Assembly: GCA_964017195.1 (NCBI GenBank)
Contig: OZ024890.1
Location: 50,769,593 to 50,833,592 of the forward strand
Length of the DNA stretch: 64,000 bases
Direction: 5' to 3'
Origin: Siderastrea radians
Lineage: Eukaryota; Cnidaria; Anthozoa; Scleractinia; Rhizangiidae
This document shows, one piece after another, positions 11,901 through 21,787 of this stretch. The stretch's first letter is position 1. Every line of letters starts with the position of its first letter. Made by a program: the position numbers and the translations under genes. The notes beneath the pieces are model-generated. The model saw only the letters and a list, made by a program, of their open reading frames with translations. It made no database searches and was not told the DNA's origin.

Positions 11901-12110
11901 AAATACTCCACGATTCTTGGTGTATTTCAGCAGCCTTGGCCAGGGGTTTCTCCGATCCGCCATTTTGAATGAGAAGTCAGGGCCCTGGGGACGAGGTTGG
12001 TTGTAAGTTGCACTTACTATCTTTGCGTTGCAGTTGCAACAGAAGTACGCATGGGCAGTGTTCCACTGCATGACGGTCCACAAGACGATGAGGAAAATTG
12101 AAGACTTCAT
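8971..12110 (-). CDS. Secreted cnidarian protein with fibrinogen-C-like start (two exons)
   Basis: Exon 1 (12110-12018) starts at an ATG and encodes a classic signal peptide, MKSSIFLIVLWTVMQWNTAHA, then a Cys cluster YFCCNCN, ending at a GTAAGT donor in phase 0. Exon 2 (9684-8971) follows a T-rich tract and CAG in the same phase. It reads FPRSCNSLPPNSVSGVYKI, EVYCEMAIKGGGFTFLPRSL, FRDKKNVLLKLQ, AGYTTPQNAF, GFKSNGHTIQFSNCDGNPNS, FFFLTELHFGGCGCYTSS and ends ATAIGIR. The predicted protein has about 268 residues. The GVYxI...VYCEM..GGGxTF segment resembles the start of fibrinogen C-terminal domains, but the rest does not. I remember very similar proteins only from cnidarians, with no known function. 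Extra small exons in the 2.3 kb intron cannot be excluded. The intron hosts a tRNA-like sequence and three foldback/MITE elements. Confidence 0.8.
10060..10134 (-). tRNA. tRNA-like sequence (tRNA pseudogene or SINE head)
   Basis: On the minus strand the A-box-like TAGCTCAGTGGTTAGAGC and B-box-like GGTTCGATTCTCG are correctly spaced. Ends GAGTCTC and AGACTC pair over six of seven positions, and a T run follows. The anticodon arm is imperfect (no U at position 33 in the best fold), so this is probably a tRNA pseudogene or the head of a tRNA-derived SINE and not a working tRNA. No amino-acid identity is assigned. Confidence 0.6.
10254..10452. mobile_element. Foldback element, about 55 bp arms
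   Basis: GAATTCTTTGACTTGAA... at 10254-10308 is repeated inverted at 10400-10452 (...CAGGTCAAAGAATTGC). Both arms share the segment ACGCAGGCTTTTCACCAA. The spacer is about 90 bp. No target duplication is clear. Confidence 0.7.
10697..11266. mobile_element. TTAA-type MITE (piggyBac-like ends), 570 bp
   Basis: Terminal inverted repeats CCCTCGGACRTACAAG lie at 10697 and, inverted, at 11266. The left end abuts TTAA (10693-10696); the right end is followed by TAAA, one change from a TTAA duplication. CCC ends with TTAA sites are the piggyBac arrangement. There is no coding capacity, so it is non-autonomous. It sits in the intron of the secreted-protein gene. Confidence 0.7.
11728..11992. mobile_element. 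Foldback MITE, 265 bp
   Basis: Ends GTCCCCAAAGCC and, inverted, GTCCCCAGGGCC, continuing into inner arms CATTCAAAATGGC, GATCGGAGAAACCC and TGGCCAAGGCTGC present in both orientations. It lies only 25 bp from the exon 1 donor of the secreted-protein gene. No target duplication is apparent. Confidence 0.7.
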
Positions 12111-14486
12111 CTGCAACAAAAAAAGTTCGAATCTTTTTAAAAATATACTTCTATGTACACTACACATTTGTGTGAAAACCTTTATTTTGGCATGACAACC
12201 TTTCTGTGTGAGGAATTCAGTCATGAACAAACTTCCTTTTACAAAGACAACCTTACTTTAGAAGCGTCATTTCCATGTAATTTTTTATTCAGAGAACAAT
12301 AATGCTTGATTTGAGGATCAATCTTTCACGGTGAATACGAATGCTTTTCCATCACAGCCAACACTTAATTTTGTAGTTTTTGTTGTTTGGTTTCAATATC
12401 GAGATTGGAGTATTCTTAAATACTTGCCAAAAAGGCCATATATTTTTTTAGAATGCAATTCTAGACGTATATGTGTAAAAATTCCATTTTCGTTATTACA
12501 AACTTCGATTTTTTTTTCTCGGTAGGGTTGTTTTACTGAAAATTCCAGAATTTAGATCGTTTTCTTCTTTAATTAATTTCTTCTTTAAATACTGTATTGA
12601 AAGTTTGTATTTAAAGCTCGTTTCAAAGTTCTCATTTAGTTTCAATGACAATATAACAATAATTTGCACCAGGAAACGACAACCCGAAATAGTGGTAGTT
12701 GAAGTAAAAATGACATTACCGTAATTAAATAAAATAAAGTAGGCCGGAGCCTGGCAATTCTATAAATGACTGCAAAGCTCTAGAAGGTTGTGAAAGTCTT
12801 CTCTGAGTTTGCCTGTGGCGTTTGAACAAAGCAGGAATTATTTAGGTAAATTTTTCGTAAGGTCGTATGGTTTTTCGCTATTTGTTGGATGCTTGTTATT
12901 TTACTGAACGATTGTATGGATCACTGCATAGTACGTTTTTTTCTTCAGTAACACTTTTCGTAGCTATTCCTTAATGCAGGACGTTTTCGTGACTAAACGC
13001 TTCACTTGTTCGTCATTTAATGATTTCAAAATAATTTAATTGCCTAAGGACATAATGTTGTCATGGAATCTTTAAGCGGAGTGTCGTCACTGAAAACAAA
13101 AAGAGCAATTGAAACAGTCGATATTCTGACATGGTTTGTAACAAAACGTATGGCATCAATTCAAGGAGTATTCATGCAGTTAGTGACGTTTATTCCAACA
13201 TCGGCTGTAGCACTGGAATGGAACCCAAATTGATAAATAAGTGCCGAAACTAAAAAGCTACAATTGCTACTGAAGTGTGCGCAGCACACGATAATAACAT
13301 GAAATAAGTGAACAAATAACAAGATAAACAAGCCAACGCAGTGCTAATTGTGATACTCTAAATAAAATGCAGAAAAAATATCACAACCTAGGCTAAAACT
13401 TTAAGAATCTCAACGGCTCAGAGGGTGTCCGAGTGGCTATATAAATTTATATAAGCTTGCTACGTAAGTCCTACCGAGCTACCAGGAGATCCGGTGATCG
13501 CTCCGTCCACGGCAATCAAGATGTACTAGTAAAAAATGCGAGGATTCTGCAGCGTGTACTCAAGAGTCATTATCTCTATATAGAAACTAGTCAATGTATA
13601 GCACAGTACCAAAACCGTGGTGTAGAAATTATCGTAAATTGTAAATGTTTATATCAGACCATTTCGAAGCTATAGTGGGTTGATTGAGTTGCCCAACGGC
13701 ACACTTCTGTCACTGAACGTCCCTCTAAAGGGGTGAAATTGTTGCGGTTTTTCTGTAATGGACTTGAAACACGTTCGAAAGGAAAGTACACTAGTCTTAT
13801 CCTGCGAAAAACTAATGCTTAGCGTGATGCGCTACAAGGTTTAAGATAGTGAAATATATTCATTTGCCTGCACAAATTTACCACGAGTAAATCAAACTTA
13901 ATTTGATAGTATTAAGAATAGTGAGTTTTTAAACTTTACTGCAGAAGCACCCTGTGCAGGTTAAGCCGACTGATTACTTAAGAATGTGTTTAAAGGAGTA
14001 AAAAAAATAACCCTGCCTTCCAACTGGATTCTATCGGTATTCTTCTGAGATCGCCTCAATCTTGCCTTTACCTGTCCACAAGTTAGACGGGCGCTCTGCT
14101 AATATACATTTCAACTAAAGCAAATTTGCATCATACCCGGAAAAAAATCACAAGGGCGCGAAGAAACGCTTTGAAATCTGGTGATCATAATATAAACAAC
14201 GAGCATTAAGCAATGTCTTGTGGTTTTCAAAATTTACACTTTTATTTGATGACACGTCGTAATAAATGTCCAAATGAACATTGAAGAGTGCCTCTTGTGC
14301 CTTGAACACACCGGCAGCCTTAATGTGTCCTTTGAACTTGCCAAATCTCTTTTAGAAGATACATCTACTTAGCATAAACGCGGAAAATAAATGTTGGGTT
14401 ATTTAATTATACAATTAATGGCTGACTTAACTTTGCTTCAGGGCATAATAGACCGCCGCGTAACCTTTTTTTATTTTTTGACGTAA
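12111..14486. other. Intergenic, nothing recognised
   Basis: Presumed 5' flank of the minus-strand secreted-protein gene, then AT-rich sequence without convincing frames. No TATA-like element or other regulatory site can be placed with confidence. Confidence 0.4.
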
Positions 14487-14686
14487 CCCTTTAAGCCCCA
14501 ACTTCATTATACAAATTCTCCTTACAGGTCTTCATACATTTTATTGATTACCAATTGGGAGAACGTGTTTAAACATCAAGCGAATTCATCTTTGATGATC
14601 AATTGCTAAATTCTCATGACTGTATGTTTTATGACACACTGATATGAGGAGAAATTTGATGCTGATCCCTATTGGGGCTTAAAGGG
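14487..14686. mobile_element. TTAA-type MITE, 200 bp
   Basis: CCCTTTAAGCCCCAA at the left is mirrored by TTGGGGCTTAAAGGG at the right. The right flank is TTAA (14687-14690) and the left flank GTAA, a one-base-changed duplication. Non-coding. The ends differ from those of the 570 bp MITE at 10697 beyond the CCC, so it is a separate family. Confidence 0.8.
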
Positions 14687-15969
14687 TTAAGCAGAAAAAC
14701 CGAAGATGACACTGGAAGCAGATACTTAGTAATACCGAGACCCGTAAGCATGTTGTTGTAGGCTATTTGTTAGACGCGGAGATACAGTCTAAGTAAACTT
14801 CGAAAGTTTTGCAGACGTTTGTACTGTGGGCACTGACGCACTGATCTTGAACTCCTACCCCGGTATGGAAGAAATCGCTACTCTCATACAAACGTCTATC
14901 TCTATATCTTTGCATATCTATTGTATTGTAAGGGGATAATCAGGTATAATATCTATTGTATTTCTACGCGAGCCGAAAGAGCAAACTTCTAGAAAATGTT
15001 CATTGCAAGCCAAACAACAAATGAATAAAGCTCTAAGCTGCATATCACATTACTAAAGCCTACTAGAAAGAATTTGATTTTGGTTTCACGCTGTGTGAAA
15101 GGCTCCCTCACAACTATACTTATCAGCGCTTAACAATGTGGGTGTCTTGACCATTTGTAGTTTTTTGAAAGCAAAGACAGATAATGGCACCTCTGTTTAC
15201 TTTGTGACGGCATCATCCTTTTAGAAACAAAAGCACTGATTTAAACAATGAGTTGAACCAAAATGTAAGTTCATTTGACCACTGACCTCAGGCATTTTAC
15301 AGTTTTGAACAGAATGAGCTTGATTTGTTTCTTACTGTGAGTAACAACATATTAGGCCTGATTTTTTCTTAATTTACATAGTGACATCCATCCCTAGTTA
15401 CTGATATCATTCTGGTAAGACTTGCGGGACTACTAATTACAAATAAAGTCGGTATTCTTTTGTATCTTGTTATTGTATTGCACTTGTATTAAGTCAATTC
15501 ACTCCCACGCTTGCTGATGCACAGGCAGCCCAGACGTGTTGTATGTGGAATTCGTTTAACATAGAAACGGGTGTAAATATATGTAATAGCACGAAATAAA
15601 TCTTTAATTCACGAAATAAAACTTGTTTACTTCTGCTTATTGTGTCCTGTTTAATTAATTTACGGTTAATCCTGCGCCGTTCTCTTACGCAATCGCTTGA
15701 TAGCGTCGCTGCTTATATGAGCCGTTAAGCCTAAGGTTTGCAGAGATTTATAGCGAACTAACCGGTGATAAACAAATCGAGATATCTTGAAATAAAGCCT
15801 GTCTACCTTTAGCTCAATACTGCCCTGTTCGTCCTGGCTGGTTTAAATGACATTTTGTGGCTTTTTTCAATCGGAGGTAGCTAAATCCACTAAAGAAGAA
15901 CTAATTCTTTAGTGGAAGTTTTTGTAGGTCAATCTTGAAAGGTTGTCAGAACGCGCGAAAGTTTCACTA
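14687..15969. other. Intergenic with one dispersed repeat
   Basis: Apart from the repeat at 15186-15480 nothing is recognised. The segment ends at the TA duplication bordering the large composite element. Confidence 0.4.
15186..15480 (+). repeat. Dispersed repeat, copy 1 (partner at 25063-25366)
   Basis: Direct-orientation copies share TGTTTACTTTGTGACGGCAT, AAGTTCATTTG, GATATCATTCTGGTAAGACT and a TTGTATTG-rich end. They flank the composite transposon at a distance, but nothing shows that they belong to it. The class is unknown. Confidence 0.65.
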
Positions 15970-16056
15970 GTCCGGCAGATTGGTGCAAGAATTGTGGAAT
16001 TTATGTTAAAAGCACCAAATTTTGCAAAGAGTTAGAGAATTACCTACTAAACAATA
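15970..16056. repeat. Left terminal inverted repeat of the outer element (outer part)
   Basis: Matches the inverted complement of 23965-24059. The remaining inner part of this terminus resumes at 20280-20312 (GAGCGATTTTCGTCGGACC, then ATGAAACAGTTT), beyond the nested insertion. Confidence 0.85.
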
Positions 16057-16060
16057 TTAG

Positions 16061-16707
16061 CTATGAACCCACCTGGAATCTATTCCCTAATTGTAATTAT
16101 AACGGGTTTAAGGTGGCACAATACACTTCTAACATGGAAACGAGGCCGGGTGAATTTTTTTCTTTACTTTCATCAAAGTGAGACAATATATCCGACGAAA
16201 TTAACAAGTTAAACCAAAAAATGAATTACAAAATGCATTCTTAGACATAATTGGCCTTCTTGTATGATCACGCGACTAACCACGTGACCAAATATGCTTT
16301 TTAATACCATGCATTGGACATTGTAATCTTACCCTGACTCTCTCGATTTGCATCTTAGTTGTTTGGTCAAGTTCATACATAGAAACTAGGAAAATGCTAT
16401 GAACCCCTTTGGGATCCATCCTATTCCAGGTTAAGGTGGCTCACTGGACTTCTAACATGGAAACGAGGCTGGGTGAATTATGTATTTTCAGCAGAGTGAG
16501 ACAATGTTTCGTAAGAAATTAAGAAGTTTAACCAAAAAATAATTACAAAATGAACAATTAGTTATTATTGGCTGTCTAGTGTGATCACGTGACCAACCAC
16601 GTGATTAAATACGCTTTTTATGCCTAGCTTTGGGCATAATAATCTTATCCCGGCTCACTTAATTGTTATCTCAATTATTTGACCAAGTTCATACATAGAA
16701 ACTACGA
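16061..16707 (+). repeat. Subterminal tandem duplication of the nested element's left end (two copies, about 0.32 kb)
   Basis: CTATGAACCC..., AAGGTGGC, CTTCTAACATGGAAACGAGG, GTGAGACAAT, AACCACGTGA and GTTCATACATAGAAACTA occur in the same order at 16061-16390 and 16398-16707. The right terminus carries only the first part. Such subterminal repeats can be extra transposase sites, but that is inference. Confidence 0.8.
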
Positions 16708-16848
16708 AACAGTAAAACCTTTAAAAATTAAGCCCTAAAAACATCAAACCAACTTAACAAGAAACAAGCTAAACACAAATTCATAGGAATGTTGTTAATA
16801 ATGCAAGCGATACGCAGATTTGTCCATTTGCATCCGGCATTCTGTTGT

Positions 16849-19050
16849 TCATTCTTGGTCGCACAGCCCAGCGCAATTGCACAGTGTTCTGCACGGTAGT
16901 TCGGCTTTGATGCATTTGCATCGTCGTGAACAATCTCTTTCACTCTTGCAACCACATTTCAATAGCTCCTGACAGCTCTGTGATGCCTGGGGAATTGTCA
17001 TCCACAAGGGCGCCCACATATCATTAGCAACTTTCACCCAATTGCCCCAGCAGTGGCCAGCCTGGTACGTGGACCTCTTTGCATGTTGACGTAGGGCATC
17101 GGAGGTGGGAGGAATGGCTCCAATATCTCTCCCTTTACGCGTAAATAGGTCCCTCTGCGCATCATTTACTTTCATGCAAGTGCTGGTACGATCATACATG
17201 ATGGTGACGTATTGCTTAAGAATAGGCATCACCTCATCCACAACATCCACCGTTGGAGAATTGCTAAGAGCTTGGAAAGCTCTTAGCAGCGTCAGCGGCA
17301 TGTAGTAGGAGCCTCGTATTGGCTTCTTCGTGCGTGCAAGGTAATAGATCTGCGGCGTCAGTTCTGTCATTGTTAAAGACTGCTGACTCATGTTTAGTTG
17401 ATACTACTTCTCCATGGTCAGTTCCAATTGTGGTAACCTGCTCGGCCAGGTAAAGGAAAAGTTCCTCTTTGTTCTCATCAACCCTCAAGAAGGCTGTCTA
17501 ATTTCCTGGGATCCTGGTGTCCGGTCTGACGCGTCTACAGATACCCTTTCCTCTCTTGCTTCGTGCAGAATCTTTAAGACTGTCCGGGAGATATCTGTCC
17601 CATACCACATCCGCCCTCTCGACATTCCTTAACTGGTTTGTTACGTATGGAAGAAAGACGGTCTCGCTGTACTCTTGAAATGTCTTGGAGGCTCCAGGCT
17701 TAATCATCTTAACGATGGCTGCACCATCTAGTAGCAGAGCTTCAAAAGATGGCCTTTGTGCTTGCGCTGGTCCATTTTTCTCGAGACACGATAACAAATC
17801 CGATTTGGTACCAGATCTGAGCTTCCCATACTGAGATAACGAAGGGGGAAAACTCTGGTTCTCGTGACCAAAGAATCCTTCCAAATCACCATCCCTGACC
17901 TGACATGAAACGTAAAGACGTGAAAACGGGGAGCAGTTGCTTTTTAGTGATGCTATCTTGAGTTTATCGCTAGACTTCTCTTTTGTAGCGGGAGGACTGC
18001 TGAATAGTGGCAACTTGTTTTTCTGGATTGTATCAAACAGTGGCATTGTTCTCTCCTGCAGCCTTTTGGTAGCAAACTGCTGATACTGATCCTTGCCTAG
18101 TTGCTCTACAGTTCTGATCGTTTCAACAACCTTGGAATCCGCAATGTCACGGGTGTCTAGCACAAACAAATCTCCAGTTTGGTCTGTGAAGGGGTCGCCC
18201 ATTTCTTCAATGGTGCAACAAACTGCGTTCACTCGATTCCGGAAAGTGTTTTGGACCCCTTTCATTTGCTCGTGGTGGCGTAAATCTTCTTGCTCTCCTT
18301 GTTTCGCTATATTCCTGACCAATTCCTGGGACAACTCGAAATCGTTGATTATTCTTGACATTTCTGGTCCAGATACCATCCAGCGCAATAATTGAGTTGA
18401 ACTCTCTGTTAAGCCAATAGCTCCTGGCCGTCACCTTTAACGATCTTGTTATTTTGCTCATGCGCTTGATCAATGGGAAGCGAGGAAAATGCACGGTTGG
18501 TTTTATTCACTAGAAAATTACCGTTCTTGAACTTTGCAGCTATTGCTGGAATTTCTGTTTCAAGACATTCCAGATCGCGAATATGAACTGGCAGCCATCT
18601 CGCGTAGTGGGTGCGGTCTAAAGCAAAAAACCACGGCGCTGGTGATTTGCAGGCATCCTTGTAAAGTTGAAAGTTCCCTTCCCTCAAAGACCGGACGAAT
18701 ATCAGAATGATGAGCTGGAAGTGAAGCGTAAGCGACCAGTAATGAAATTGTGGACTTTCTAGCTCTGCTTGCTTACGCCAGTCGCTGAATGACTTGGGCT
18801 CTTCTCCTTCATCAACACCCTCCCGATAGGTCTTGTATGCCTTATCCATAAGGATATACAGAGCAGTAGCAGTAACTTGATGTGCGTGGCGGGTGCGTGA
18901 AACGTGCGAAGTTTTGAGAAAATAATCAGCGGTACCTGGAGTTGTCACGCCAGCTTGCACTAAAACGGTGGTCCAACCGCTATCCTCTATCCAGCTTCCT
19001 AGTGCCTTGAGAGCCGCAAGCTCAGTATGAAATCCACCGAACATTACCAC
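16849..19050 (-). pseudogene. Putative transposase of the nested element (unnamed family, Cys-rich tail), broken
   Basis: Reading from 19050 down: MVMFGGFHTELAALKALGSW, GTADYFLKTSHVSRTRHAHQ, PQFHYWSLTL, PAPWFFALDRTHYARWLPVH and FSSLPIDQAHEQNNKIVKGD. A two-base insertion near 18437 shifts the frame; the next part (18388-17498) holds RWMVSGPEM, FEALLLDGAAIVKMIKPG and WDRYLPDSLK. A TAG at 17498 interrupts, then LYLAEQVTTIGT and CTHEEANTRLLLHAADAAK follow. About 100 codons seem missing near 17270 before VTIMYDRTSTCM, IPPTSDALRQHAKR, YQAGHCWG and a tail GCGCKSERDC-type cysteine run (CKCIKAELPCRTLCNC) ending at 16849. I know this as a high-copy uncharacterised family in invertebrate genomes. Calling it the transposase rests on its being the only gene between termini. 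Confidence 0.7.
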
Positions 19051-20169
19051 CAGCTTTTACTCACCATACACTGTCGGAAAGTTCCATTCAAACTTCCTGG
19101 CAATGGCATAAAGTGGCTGATCGCAGGCGATAACTGGAACATGCCCTTGATTTAGCTTCTAACTTTCCCCCTATCAAATAGCAGTTTCCATGTCCAGAAA
19201 GCAAACAGAGTACTTCGTTTAAAACTTAGCGAGCTGTAAAATTGCTGCCAGGGATAGCCAAAGATTTTCCCGGGCTGGCGCGATTTTCATACATTTATAA
19301 TCTTAGTCTTTGTTTTCACTAAACATGGCAATAATTCAAACAAACTTCGTGAATTCAAATCTTAAAAAAAAGTTTTGGTACTCCATCCAAGTAATGAGAG
19401 CGATTAGGGATAATTTATTCGAAAACTAACTGAGCGATGTTTTATTGACTGACCAAATCTTTGCGAACTGCCTCTACACGTGTGTGGGAATAGTAACCTG
19501 GCCAATTACGACACTTTGTTGGTTTCCTCAGGCACAGAAAAAAAGTTTAAAATTTGTGGTAGATGAACTTTATTGCATTTTCGGTTACACAGTTAGTTAT
19601 GAATCGTATAAATTGTGGCTTTGAACCAATTCGGTGGAAAAGGTGAAATATGGATCTTTGTTTTCTTTCATCTCACTCTGCTTTCGGAAAAAAACCCATT
19701 TGATAGCTGCCTCAATTTGATTTGCTCGAGAAGAAAAGGATTTAAAAGAAGTACGAATAAAAAAGAAAAAACAGGCAGCAAAAGGAAATATCGTTTTGAC
19801 TAAAGATGTTCACGTTTAACAACCCGTGAATAGCCGGTACGATTTCTATTTTTATCAACAGCCTATTTTTCATTATGTTAATTGCTTCAATCGCAGCGTT
19901 ACAGCCCTATATTGACGACGCTGAAAGAAAATGTTATCATCGTATTGGTCATCGTTTCCTTGTCTATTCTGAAATAAACATCCATCAATATCAGCGCAGT
20001 ATCACCGTCTCAAATTCTTATTAGTTATGTCACGATACTGTACGTGCAATGACGTGACGTGTCACGTGATCAACTGAAACGACTCCACGATCAAAGAAAA
20101 GCAAATATATTAAGCAATTCTTCACTTTTGGAGGACTGTCGCTCTTTTGATGCAGGACTGTGGCTGCTA

Positions 20170-20277
20170 CACGAGAAACAATCCCAGCCTCGATTCCATG
20201 CTAGAATTTCAGTGAGCCACCTTAAACCCGTTGAAACTGCAATTATGGGATGCTTTCCCAGGTGGGTCCATAGCTAA
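20170..20277. repeat. Right terminal inverted repeat of the nested element
   Basis: Inverted complement aligns with 16057-16165 over the landmarks given for the nested element, with scattered mismatches and a small gap. Confidence 0.8.
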
Positions 20278-20536
20278 TAGAGCGATTTTCGTCGGACCAT
20301 GAAACAGTTTCTAGTAGTTAGTGTATAATAGTATCTATTAAAGTGTATTAGTCTAGTCTAATCTTTAGATCAGACTACAGTCTATCAATAGGTCTAATGA
20401 CTAGGTCTATTCATGACAACAAACCCTTTTGTCTAAAAACTCACAAGTTTATTGTAATTCAGAACTGTTCAGGATTACGTTAACAAAATAATCACTGGTC
20501 CAGCTTGCTTGAGTTCATTGCTTTCGACACTTTATT

Positions 20537-21550
20537 CTACAGAAGCACTCTCCAAGATCGTTGGTAAAAGTGTCTTACGTTTAAAGGGCTGATTTGTTCA
20601 AATGCGCTCACAATTGCCAACATGGTATTTTCTTTCAAGAAACCAGGGGTGAAACGAGCAATTGCTTTTGCTTGTCCAAAGACCATTTCGATGGGATTTA
20701 AATCATAACTATAGCCTGGCAGTTTAACAAGAGTAATGTTCTTTCTCGCTAAAATTCTGCATAATACGATTTCATTATGTACACTTGCATTATCAGCCAC
20801 CAAATAACTGTTCGCGGGCAAGAGTGGCAGCACTTGGTTCTCTATGACATCAGCTATTAGATCTGCTGTGAAATTTCCTTCAACTGGAATTGCCTGCAAG
20901 ACTCCCTCGTTAAATCCACAAACACCTAGAGTGGAAAACTTTCCAGCTCGTGCTCTGCTTTTCTGACTAAGGAACGGACATGCAAATCCTGAGTCTGTCC
21001 TTCCATATTCACGCTCATCAGTCTCGCAATTAAAGTGTGTCTCGTTGAAAAAATAAACTTTAGCTGGGTCAACAGTCCTTCGCCATTGAAAAAAAAGTTG
21101 ACGACAATGGAGATTGTAGGGTGTCATCCTTTCCTGAGCCACGTGAATGCATTTCTTTCGAGTGATGCGGAGCCTTATGAACAGTTTCGCTATTGATGCT
21201 ATAGATGGAACATCGCCGGGAGCCAGATGGAAATCGCTCGCAAGTATCTGTTGCAGCTCACGAAGGTAGAGAGTGGGGTACATTCTGACAAGAGCTTCAA
21301 GATATGCTGCCTTCCACCATGTCATTTGTCTTGGGCGCACATTATTGCATACCGAAGGTATCAATGTTGCCCTTTGTTGAAATAATCGCACATATTGGTG
21401 TACACAATTGTAGGAAACCCGACAAATTCTTGACGTGTTAGCTATGGACAACGTTTCCAAAAACGTAACAATGATCTGAAGTCTTTTTTGTGTCGGGTAA
21501 GAACTTCCAAAACGGTAGCAACCGTGGTTCTGGTTTATACGCCACGACAT
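20537..21550 (-). CDS. IS630/Tc1-type DD34E transposase (first catalytic Asp replaced by Asn)
   Basis: A 337-residue frame with intact length. An N-terminal helix-turn-helix region spans about residues 20-60, a second DNA-binding helical region about 112-142 (SIASIAKLFIRLRITRKKC), then the DDE fold. Catalytic positions: FFNETHF at 167-173, where families of this type have Asp-Glu at 169-170; the second Asp at 253 in VADNASVHNE; and Glu 288 in SYDLNPIE. Asp 253 and Glu 288 are separated by 34 residues, the DD34E spacing of Tc1/IS630 enzymes, which cut and paste at TA. The codon at position 169 is AAC, so this copy should be catalytically impaired. The start ATG follows directly on a divergent spacer of about 240 bp shared with the DM-domain gene. 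Confidence 0.88.
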   Translation of the reverse strand: MSWRINQNHGCYRFGSSYPTQKRLQIIVTFLETLSIANTSRICRVSYNCVHQYVRLFQQRATLIPSVCNNVRPRQMTWWKAAYLEALVRMYPTLYLRELQQILASDFHLAPGDVPSIASIAKLFIRLRITRKKCIHVAQERMTPYNLHCRQLFFQWRRTVDPAKVYFFNETHFNCETDEREYGRTDSGFACPFLSQKSRARAGKFSTLGVCGFNEGVLQAIPVEGNFTADLIADVIENQVLPLLPANSYLVADNASVHNEIVLCRILARKNITLVKLPGYSYDLNPIEMVFGQAKAIARFTPGFLKENTMLAIVSAFEQISPLNVRHFYQRSWRVLL

Positions 21551-21787
21551 TCTAAAAATTAAATGTCGTGTTTTGAATCATATAAAAACAAATACTCGAA
21601 TGTATTTGTGAATGTATAGAGCAAACAATGGAGGGAGCTAGAGGCAATTAAAAAAGGCAATGAAACTTGTGTTGCAAGTGAAACATATCGTAGATGCAAA
21701 TAAAATTTATTATGAAGATTACACGTTGGGGATTTTGAACAGTTTGTATTCAGTCGCACCGTGTGTACCACACATATTTGCTTTAGT
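21551..21787. promoter_or_regulatory. Divergent spacer between transposase and DM-domain gene
   Basis: The two genes of the outer element diverge from this 237 bp stretch, so it should contain both promoters. No specific element can be assigned by eye. The placement is inferred from gene layout only. Confidence 0.4.

Larger units (their letters stand above)
16057..20277. mobile_element. Nested 4.2 kb TA-duplicating transposon of an unnamed family
   Basis: Ends TTAGCTATGAACCCACCTGG (16057) and inverted TTAGCTATGGACCCACCTGG (20277) continue as about 110 bp termini sharing AACGGGTTTAAGGTGGC and CTAGCATGGAA/CTAACATGGAA. TA flanks both sides (16055-16056, 20278-20279). The empty site is visible in the opposite terminus of the host element (CTACTAAACAATAGAGCG). 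The single coding region is a broken minus-strand gene with a Cys-rich tail. That protein is not a DD34E Tc1 transposase as far as I can see, so the TA duplication does not by itself place the element in Tc1/mariner. Confidence 0.85.

Noticed and set aside
13421..13500. tRNA-Leu/Ser-like start (GTGTCCGAGTGGCT)
   Set aside because: No matching T-arm or acceptor pairing could be found at the right distance.
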